From Lachnospiraceae bacterium (lineage in GTDB: Bacteria; Bacillota; Clostridia; Lachnospirales; Lachnospiraceae): a DNA stretch of 7,362 nt. Position numbers and translations under genes: made by a program. The notes under the pieces were generated by a model. It searched no databases. It was given only the letters and a program-made list of their open reading frames with translations, and had not been told where the DNA came from. The stretch is from NCBI GenBank assembly GCA_014804185.1, contig JAAVAG010000098.1, positions 1 through 7,362 on the forward strand, in the 5' to 3' direction. Below are positions 1 to 4,801 of this stretch, in pieces (positions within the stretch are counted from its first letter, which is position 1; every line of letters starts with the position of its first letter).

Positions 1-942
1 CTCATAGGAAGTGTAGTATACCAGCAGAGTATCAGGTGTGAGTCGGGTGACTTCGCTGACGTCCATGGACAGACTGCTGTCCTGCCAGCGGAGTACCTGG
101 TGCCAGACTGTGTCCGACTCGCTGTATTCATACAGGCTGCCGTCCTCTCTGCCGCACAACAGGCCGCCGCTGCTGCTAAAGAAGGTGAAACGTAAATCGT
201 CTATATCATTCAGGATTTCGTCTCTTCTGGTAAGCTGCGGCGTACCGCTTCCTGTGATCTCGTAGATGGCGGAGGGAGAGGAGTAATCGTTGCAGACCAG
301 ATAGTAGATCCTGCCTGCCTCTCCTGTCAGAAGATTTTCATTTCCTCCCTGATCTTGCGGCTTGCAGCCATCGGTGGATATTCTGGTGAGGAAATTGCCC
401 TCCGCGTCGAACACATGGATGCCGTCCTCTGCCAGCAGAAAAACCTGTCCTTCCTTACCGGCCGCCAGACAGCGCGAGGAATTCGCCGGAGTGTGAATGT
501 CCGGAAGCGCAAGTTCATAGATCTTGTCGCCCGTCTCCGTCTGTCTGATGAGAGTGCCGCCTCTGTAGACGGCAGAATAGTCTGTTCCATAAGAGATATT
601 CTGAACAAGGAGATAAATATCTCCGCCGTCGTCCAGCGTATAACCGGTGAGAAGGGCGTCTCCCGAAACGGTGGAAACAAGCTGTCTGTTATCAAAAGAT
701 ATTTCTCCATCCAGAGGAATTCTGTACAGTGCGCTGTACATGCTATAATATAAGTAGCCTCCGTCGGTCTGAAAGCTGTTGGAATAGCTGCCGGCGGGTG
801 CGGAAATTTCTTTCGATACATAGATATAGTCAGCCTCCTCTGCGGCGGGCGCGTCAGGGGGTTTCTCGTCAGCCTTTCCGCAGGCCGTAAAAAGACTGGC
901 CAGCAGTAAAAGCCGATATAAGATTTTTGAAAAATTTTTCAT
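1..942 (-). CDS. Secreted lipoprotein with beta-propeller-like repeats (3' end outside window)
   Basis: The minus strand is open without a stop from an ATG at 942 to base 1 (314 codons), so the C-terminal part is missing. The start follows AAGGAGGG (949-956) by 6 nt. The N-terminus is a lipoprotein signal: MKNFSK, a leucine-rich stretch, then LFTAC with the acylated Cys at residue 21, followed by an acidic, Pro/Ala-rich linker. From about residue 60 there are recurring Gly-aromatic strand motifs: GGYLYYSMYSALYRIPLDG (61-79), GGDIYLLVQ (106-114), GQVFLLAEDGIHVFDAEG (165-182), GRIYYLV (210-216) and GGLLCGREDGSLYEYS (259-274). These resemble beta-propeller blades. The protein should be anchored on the outer face of the membrane. 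Similar Clostridia lipoproteins can carry a solute-binding domain further on; that is a guess here because the C-terminus is not visible. It is divergent from the plus-strand cluster and may share its control region. Confidence 0.85.
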   Translation of the reverse strand, partial: MKNFSKILYRLLLLASLFTACGKADEKPPDAPAAEEADYIYVSKEISAPAGSYSNSFQTDGGYLYYSMYSALYRIPLDGEISFDNRQLVSTVSGDALLTGYTLDDGGDIYLLVQNISYGTDYSAVYRGGTLIRQTETGDKIYELALPDIHTPANSSRCLAAGKEGQVFLLAEDGIHVFDAEGNFLTRISTDGCKPQDQGGNENLLTGEAGRIYYLVCNDYSSPSAIYEITGSGTPQLTRRDEILNDIDDLRFTFFSSSGGLLCGREDGSLYEYSESDTVWHQVLRWQDSSLSMDVSEVTRLTPDTLLVYYTSYE

Positions 943-977
943 AGGGATCCCTCCTTGCAGCGGTAATGATTACGTGT

Positions 978-983
978 ATTATA
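978..983 (-). promoter_or_regulatory. Candidate -10 element for the lipoprotein gene
   Basis: Read on the minus strand this is a perfect TATAAT, preceded by a T tract. It lies 35 nt upstream of the ATG at 942 and would give a leader of about 30 nt. No good -35 is found at 17 bp (ACTTTC at 1001-1006). The place of the -35 is taken by the 11-bp repeat array, which suggests dependence on an activator. Confidence 0.6.
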
Positions 984-994
984 AAAAAGCTTTC

Positions 995-1038
995 TTAAAT
1001 GAAAGTTACAAAAATCTTACAAAAACCTTAAATGAAAA
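995..1038 (+). promoter_or_regulatory. Four 11-bp direct repeats, candidate response-regulator operator
   Basis: Four contiguous 11-bp units begin at 995, 1006, 1017 and 1028: TTAAATGAAAG, TTACAAAAATC, TTACAAAAACC, TTAAATGAAAA. The outer two match each other at 10 of 11 positions, as do the inner two (A-B-B-A). One-helical-turn direct repeats with a TTA core are how OmpR/PhoB-family winged-helix regulators (for example Bacillus PhoP) bind in tandem. The array begins 11 bp upstream of the lipoprotein -10 and ends about 30 bp upstream of the plus-strand -10, so it could act on both. The first unit also lies within a CTTTC-N6-GAAAG dyad (990-1005). The alternative is an intrinsically curved, phased A-tract acting as an UP-like element. 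Confidence 0.55.
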
Positions 1039-1064
1039 AAATTCTAGGTAGAACGCCGATTATA

Positions 1065-1073
1065 TGGTAAAAT
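1065..1073 (+). promoter_or_regulatory. Candidate extended -10 promoter of the plus-strand cluster
   Basis: TGGTAAAAT has the extended -10 form TGn followed by TAAAAT (1068-1073). It lies 30 bp upstream of the ATG at 1104, with a predicted start of transcription near 1080. The best -35 at 17 bp (TAGGTA, 1045-1050) is weak, which fits an extended -10 or an activated promoter. No other clear promoter is seen before the downstream genes. Confidence 0.5.
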
Positions 1074-1103
1074 AGGACAGATAAACAACATGGAGGAAAC
1101 GAA

Positions 1104-1352
1104 ATGCAGGACGGAGTGAAAATGTCTGTTACGCAGATTTTTCAAAAAGATGGGAAAAAATATGCTTTTGTCTCCTTTTCGGAGGAGGGAAAGCAGGCGG
1201 AGGGCAGGATCCCGGAGTGCAGGATCATGTCCCGGCGGGGATATTCCGACGAGGAAGTCGGCCAGTTGGAGAGTTATATGAGAAAAGAAATTGACGCCAT
1301 CTGGCAGATGGCCCGGGGCGTCAATGTGATGGATGCGTTTTTAAACGGATAA
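1104..1352 (+). CDS. Conserved-looking 82-aa protein of unknown function
   Basis: The ATG at 1104 follows GGAGG (1092-1096) by 7 nt, which favours it over the in-frame ATG at 1122 that has only a poor upstream site. The 82-residue product has no signal peptide or membrane segment. The N-terminal half reads as short beta-strands (SVTQIFQKDGKKYAFVSFSE), suggesting a small beta-sheet. The C-terminal half (about residues 48-75, SDEEVGQLESYMRKEIDAI) looks like an amphipathic, acidic helix. I do not recognise the family. It is the first gene after the candidate promoter and is separated by 19 nt from the PAS protein, so co-expression and a link to sensing are likely but not shown. Confidence 0.75.
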   Translation: MQDGVKMSVTQIFQKDGKKYAFVSFSEEGKQAEGRIPECRIMSRRGYSDEEVGQLESYMRKEIDAIWQMARGVNVMDAFLNG

Positions 1353-1371
1353 GAGGCGGGAGGAAGCGGAA

Positions 1372-1773
1372 ATGGAACAGAAAGGATCGGGGAGAGATCT
1401 GAATCCCTATTTCAGGAGTATGGCGGAGACGGACAGGTGCGCCGTGGTGGTATGCAGTCCGGAGCATGAGATCATTTATATGAATCCGGCCGCCGCAGAG
1501 CGGTATGCCAGGCGGGGAGGAGCGGCTTTGATTGGAAAGAATCTACTGGACTGCCATGGGGATTCGTCACGGGAGATGATACAAAAAGTTGTGGACTGGT
1601 TCCGCGAGAGCAGCACGCACAATCTGATCTATACTTCCTACAATGAAAAAGAAAATAAGGATGTGTATATGGCAGCGCTGCGGGACGAAGCCGGAGAACT
1701 GATCGGATATTATGAGAAGCATGAGTTCAGAAACCGGGAGACGGAGCCATTTTATCATTTTGACAGAACATAG
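1372..1773 (+). CDS. Stand-alone PAS domain protein
   Basis: The start follows GGGAGG (1358-1363) by 8 nt. The 133-residue product is essentially one PAS domain: an N-terminal strand and turn with the typical IIYMNPAAAERY segment (34-45), then LIGKNLLDCH (53-62), a helix (about 66-80), and C-terminal strands with VYMAALRDEAGELIGYYE. The IGKxxxDCH, then RDExGExxGxxE pattern resembles the PAS type also found with DUF438 domains in anaerobes; this is from memory. There is no kinase, GGDEF, EAL, HTH or other output domain, no signal peptide and no membrane segment, so it should be a cytoplasmic sensor that acts through a partner. The ligand is unknown; Cys61-His62 could be a cofactor or redox site, which is speculation. 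Two stop codons follow each other closely (TAG then TGA). Confidence 0.85.
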   Translation: MEQKGSGRDLNPYFRSMAETDRCAVVVCSPEHEIIYMNPAAAERYARRGGAALIGKNLLDCHGDSSREMIQKVVDWFRESSTHNLIYTSYNEKENKDVYMAALRDEAGELIGYYEKHEFRNRETEPFYHFDRT

Positions 1774-1821
1774 TGATTTTTCGACAGAGCGTGGTCTGAA
1801 CTGTCGGATAGGAGGCGGAAA

Positions 1822-2508
1822 ATGGAGACGCACAGGATCGCTGTTTTATCGGATACGCATGGTATTTTAAGGCCGGAAGCCGCCGCGGTGCTTAAAACCT
1901 GCGAGGCGGCGCTGCACGCGGGGGATGCGGGTTCGCAGGAAGTGATAGATCAGATGAATAAAATCTGTCCTGCCCATGTTGTCCGGGGCAATGTGGACAG
2001 GCAGTGGGCGAAGAAACTTCCGCGGGAGCTGGAAACGGAACTTTTCGGATTTCGGATCTATATGGTGCACAATAAAAAGCAGATCAGAGAGGATCTCGCC
2101 GGAATCGATATCATAATTTACGGACATTCCCATAAATATGAAGTAAGCCATACGGCGGATGCGGTATATCTGAATCCGGGAAGCTGCGGCCCGAGAAGAT
2201 TCCGCCAGCCGGTTACCATGATGGTGCTGACGCTCTTTCCGAAGGAACATCGTTTTGAGACGGAGCGGATCGACCTTCTGCAGAGTGAGCCTGTGCAGAA
2301 AGAACTATCCGAATTGTCGGATCGGGATATGTACGAACTGATCCGCAGGATCATCCGGGATGTGGACGCAGGCAGAGGAACCGCGGAAATCGCGGCGCGA
2401 AGCCATGTGGATGAGGAGTTCGCGCAGCAGGTCTGCAGGATGTATCTGACCCATCCGGGGGTGGATGTGGACGGCATTATGGACAGGCTGGAGAGGAAAA
2501 ATCTCTGA
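1822..2508 (+). CDS. YfcE/MJ0936-family metallophosphodiesterase with C-terminal extension
   Basis: The ATG at 1822 follows GGAGG (1811-1815) by 6 nt. The 228-residue product has all metal-binding motifs of the calcineurin-like YfcE family in order: LSDTHG (D11, H13), AGD (D35), RGNVD (N57, D59), a single His in VHN (H83), and GHSH (H102, H104), followed by LNPGS (117-121). It should be a cytoplasmic, divalent-metal phosphodiesterase; the family acts on artificial and some cyclic phosphodiesters and the natural substrate is unknown. The usual family length is about 160-180 residues. Here about 65 further residues form a charged, helical tail with an HTH-like stretch (TAEIAARSHVDEEFAQQV). That tail could be an interaction or regulatory module. 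The gene is 48 nt after the PAS gene and 31 nt before the next. Confidence 0.88.
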   Translation: METHRIAVLSDTHGILRPEAAAVLKTCEAALHAGDAGSQEVIDQMNKICPAHVVRGNVDRQWAKKLPRELETELFGFRIYMVHNKKQIREDLAGIDIIIYGHSHKYEVSHTADAVYLNPGSCGPRRFRQPVTMMVLTLFPKEHRFETERIDLLQSEPVQKELSELSDRDMYELIRRIIRDVDAGRGTAEIAARSHVDEEFAQQVCRMYLTHPGVDVDGIMDRLERKNL

Positions 2509-2523
2509 CAGTAGATTTCAGGG

Positions 2524-2531
2524 AAAGGAGG
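2524..2531 (+). promoter_or_regulatory. Ribosome binding site that sets the start at 2540
   Basis: AAAGGAGG is followed by 8 nt and ATG at 2540. It decides between this start and the longer in-frame option at 2465, which would overlap the end of the phosphodiesterase gene by 44 bases and add a 25-residue segment (MWTALWTGW...) that looks like a shadow reading of that gene. Confidence 0.75.
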
Positions 2532-2539
2532 AAAAACGG

Positions 2540-2716
2540 ATGGAGACGTGGTATTATGAAGTGACGGAGATCGACGGGGACTATGCCAGGCTGAAACGGA
2601 CGGACATTTCGTCAGAGGATCTGAAACTGGTGGCGCGGGCGCTGCTGCCGCCTGAAATTGCGGAGGGAAGCAGACTGAAATATGAATGGATGCAGTATGA
2701 ACTGCTCTCTCCGTAA
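2540..2716 (+). CDS. 58-aa DUF3006-like small protein
   Basis: Starting at the ATG set by the strong site at 2524-2531, the product is 58 residues. It opens with WYYEVTEIDGDYARL, followed by a polar loop, then VARALLPPEIAEGSRLKY and a short acidic end. The order xxVxxIxGDYAxL, then LLPxxxxEG, matches what I remember of DUF3006, a family of small predicted beta-barrel proteins in Firmicutes with no established function. There is no signal peptide or membrane segment. It is 31 nt downstream of the phosphodiesterase and 57 nt upstream of the heparinase-like gene, with no terminator on either side. The family call is by motif memory and is less certain than the existence of the gene. Confidence 0.72.
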   Translation: METWYYEVTEIDGDYARLKRTDISSEDLKLVARALLPPEIAEGSRLKYEWMQYELLSP

Positions 2717-2773
2717 AGGGGCAAAAGCGGCGCGGTCCGACAGGACAAGCAAAAGAACAGGGAGAAAAAAGAG

Positions 2774-4801
2774 ATGCTGACAGAAAAACTGAGGGATTTT
2801 CTGACTGAATACAAGCGGGAGATCGTCCGGGCGGCGGAGCAGCTTGCGGATGAGGATATGCCTGAGGTGACGGAGGAACTGTTCAGCCTGTTTGAAAAGA
2901 CCGGAAACAGACTGCGGTATGAGGATGTCTATTTTGCGCGCAGGAAGTTTTTGGCAGTCTTTGGTCTTCGGGCACTGTGGCAGTACAGGGAGCAGGGGAA
3001 AGTTTCGGAGCCATACCTGAATAAACTGATTCATGTTATGGAGGAGATCTGCGGGGAGGAGTGCTGGGCGCTGCCCGCCCATGTAAACCGGAAAGAAGCG
3101 GACTGGCGGATTACGGTGGATCTGTTTGCCTGCGAGACGGCGCAGACGCTGGCGCTGCTGTCGGACAGGCTGGCAGGGCAGCTGCCGGAGGCGCTGAAGC
3201 GGCTTATTCTGGACAATATCCGGCGCAGAGTGCTAAACCCCTTTTTTTCCGCTCCGGTTCCGTACGGAATCTGGGAGGGAGCGGGACATAACTGGAACGC
3301 CGTGTGCGCGGGCTCCATCGGCAGCGTCTGCCTGCACCTGATGCGGGAGGAGAGGCAGCGCCTGGAAGCCTGCCTGGACAGAATCTGTGAATCCCTCATC
3401 TCCTATGTGGACGGCTTTGCGGAGGATGGGGCATGCATGGAGGGGCTGGGGTATTATACATACGGCATGACCTATTTTGTCAATTTTGCAAGAGAGTTAT
3501 ATATTTATACAGATGGACAGAGAGATCTGCTCTGCGGGAAATGGGGCAGGTTTGAGGAGAGCCGGAGGGACAAGCGTTTCAGCATGGCACAGTTTCCGGC
3601 CAAGTGCTTTTTCGGGGACGGCGGGAGTATCAGTTTTTCCGACGGAAGCAGCAGGGAGACGTTCCGCGTGGGTTTATGCTGCGCTCTTGCAGCGGCTTTC
3701 GGCACGGGGGAGGGGATTTTTCCGGGTATGATACCAGAAGACGTGGGATATTCTCATGCAACAGGGGCGCCCGATGCAGCAGGGCTGCTAAGTGCAGCAG
3801 GGTTGCCCAATGCAACAGGGCTGCATGGAGATCCATGCTACCGGTTTGCTGCCCTGAGGATGGATCTGGAGGAGACGGCGCAATATCTGGAGCGGACAGC
3901 GGGGGATCACGGAAATGCAGTACAGCGACCTGTGGGGGAGCGGCAGCCTGCCAAAGGCTGCAGATGCGGCAGCGCAGGTAGGTCCGGCGGCTCTGGCTGG
4001 TCCGGCGGCAGCAGTTTTCATGTTCTGCCCTCCGCACAGTGGTGCATCGGGAATGCGGCGTCCGGCGTGGGATTTGCCTGCAAGGGAGGACATAACGGGG
4101 AGACCCATAATCACAATGATATCGGACATTTTATCTATGAGGCGGGCGGCGTGATGCTGTTTACGGATCTGGGGGCCGGGGAATACACGAAAGAGTATTT
4201 TGGGGCCGGAAGATACGATATTCTGTGCAATCGTTCCCTTGGGCACAGCGTACCCGTGATCGCGGGAGAGGAACAGCGCGCCGGGAGAGAATATTGCTGC
4301 AGCGGCTTTCGGGCAGATGAGGACGGCAGCGTGGAGATGGAACTGGCCCGGGCTTACCCCGGGGGATTACTGGAGAGATTTGAAAGAACTTTTCAATTTG
4401 ATCTTGTGACCGGGCGGCTTCTGGTCCGGGATTCCATCTGGTTTCCGGGGGAAAGAGGCGGCGTGCAGAGCGGTTTCGGTGTGAAGGAGACCAAAGAACA
4501 ACCAAAAGCGCAGGAAGTTGTGGAGAATCTTGTGACGCAGATCCGCCCGGCTATCGCGCGGGAGGGCATTGTACTGGAGGCGGGGAAAATCCGGGCGGTG
4601 CTTTCCATAGACGGGGCAGATCCGTCCGGGGTGATCATTCGGGAGTATGACCACAGCAATCATCAGGGATTTAACGAGAAAGTCTATGCTCTGCAGTGGC
4701 ATGTTCCCGTGGCTCTTGGGAGAGCGGACTGCGCATTTCACATTTGGATAGAAAAGGAATCAATGTTTCAATCAATAAGCAAAAAGGAGAAGACGAGATG
4801 A
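2774..4801 (+). CDS. Heparinase II/III-like polysaccharide lyase family protein, cytoplasmic
   Basis: The ATG at 2774 follows GGAG (2761-2764) by 9 nt; the product is 675 residues without a signal peptide. Residues about 1-310 form the helical (alpha/alpha toroid) domain with HNWNAVC (N173) and EGLGYYTYG (223-231, candidate catalytic Tyr227/228/230). The hallmark heparinase II/III beta-domain motif KGGHNGETHNHNDIG starts at K437 (H445, H447, N448, D449), followed by DLGAGEYT. Such enzymes cleave uronic-acid-containing glycans by beta-elimination; the substrate here is unknown. Residues about 328-415, between the domains, are a low-complexity insert with 18-bp repeats and an apparent local frame displacement (3906-4018). 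The core motifs on both sides are in the same frame, so the ORF is intact. Its stop overlaps the next start (ATGA), implying coupled translation with the alpha-mannosidase. Function as a lyase is inferred from the fold motifs only. Confidence 0.85.
   Translation: MLTEKLRDFLTEYKREIVRAAEQLADEDMPEVTEELFSLFEKTGNRLRYEDVYFARRKFLAVFGLRALWQYREQGKVSEPYLNKLIHVMEEICGEECWALPAHVNRKEADWRITVDLFACETAQTLALLSDRLAGQLPEALKRLILDNIRRRVLNPFFSAPVPYGIWEGAGHNWNAVCAGSIGSVCLHLMREERQRLEACLDRICESLISYVDGFAEDGACMEGLGYYTYGMTYFVNFARELYIYTDGQRDLLCGKWGRFEESRRDKRFSMAQFPAKCFFGDGGSISFSDGSSRETFRVGLCCALAAAFGTGEGIFPGMIPEDVGYSHATGAPDAAGLLSAAGLPNATGLHGDPCYRFAALRMDLEETAQYLERTAGDHGNAVQRPVGERQPAKGCRCGSAGRSGGSGWSGGSSFHVLPSAQWCIGNAASGVGFACKGGHNGETHNHNDIGHFIYEAGGVMLFTDLGAGEYTKEYFGAGRYDILCNRSLGHSVPVIAGEEQRAGREYCCSGFRADEDGSVEMELARAYPGGLLERFERTFQFDLVTGRLLVRDSIWFPGERGGVQSGFGVKETKEQPKAQEVVENLVTQIRPAIAREGIVLEAGKIRAVLSIDGADPSGVIIREYDHSNHQGFNEKVYALQWHVPVALGRADCAFHIWIEKESMFQSISKKEKTR
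3755..3826 (+). repeat. Tandem 18-bp repeat, four copies, inside the heparinase-like gene
   Basis: Four 18-bp units start at 3755, 3773, 3791 and 3809, for example GATGCAGCAGGGCTGCTA and AGTGCAGCAGGGTTGCCC. In the gene's frame they encode hexapeptides HATGAP, DAAGLL, SAAGLP and NATGLH (residues 328-351). The array sits in the expected linker between the helical and beta domains, so length changes in whole units would be tolerated. Confidence 0.9.
3906..4018 (+). other. Segment apparently read out of its original frame within the heparinase-like gene
   Basis: In the gene's frame this stretch gives a Gly/Ser/Arg/Cys-rich peptide (GCRCGSAGRSGGSGWSGGSS). One base later the frame is also open and reads ITEMQYSDLWGSGSLPKAAD then AAAQVGPAALAGPAAAV, which is far more like the upstream repeat peptide. 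Removing one G from the run at 3901-3905 and adding one T to the run at 4015-4018 would join this frame smoothly to the flanking ERTAG and FHVLPSAQW. The two homopolymers bound the segment. It may be a real pair of compensating mutations or two sequencing errors. Confidence 0.55.
3963..4016 (+). repeat. Second, degenerate 18-bp repeat array (three units) in a shifted frame
   Basis: Units start at 3963, 3981 and 3999. The last two share their first 11 bases (GGTCCGGCGGC) at an exact 18-bp offset. The first, GATGCGGCAGCGCAGGTA, matches the unit at 3773 at 14 of 18 positions. In the +1 frame they encode DAAAQV, GPAALA and GPAAAV, the same hexapeptide type as the first array. In the gene's own frame they encode the Gly/Ser-rich peptide. 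Confidence 0.7.

Noticed and set aside
355..753. 132-codon open frame on the plus strand opposite the lipoprotein gene
   Set aside because: The minus strand here encodes the lipoprotein with a signal peptide and strand repeats from a well-placed start, so this frame is a shadow.
327..821. 164-codon open frame on the minus strand in another frame
   Set aside because: It overlaps the continuous 314-codon lipoprotein frame, lacks a ribosome binding site and has an Arg/Pro-rich product typical of an off-frame reading.
1782..1806. Inverted repeat CGACAG...CTGTCG in the gap after the PAS gene, considered as a terminator
   Set aside because: The stem is only 6 bp with a 13-nt loop, and the T run lies before it, not after it, so it cannot act as a plus-strand intrinsic terminator; on the minus strand it is followed by A residues.
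2465..2539. Longer N-terminus for the DUF3006-like gene starting at 2465
   Set aside because: It would overlap the end of the phosphodiesterase gene and adds a Trp/Arg-rich off-frame peptide; the strong ribosome binding site at 2524-2531 supports the start at 2540.
3604..3981. 125-codon plus-strand frame across the repeat region of the heparinase-like gene
   Set aside because: It is a third frame, different from both the gene's frame and the frame that appears displaced at 3906-4018; its Cys/Arg/Ser-rich product arises from the repeat composition.
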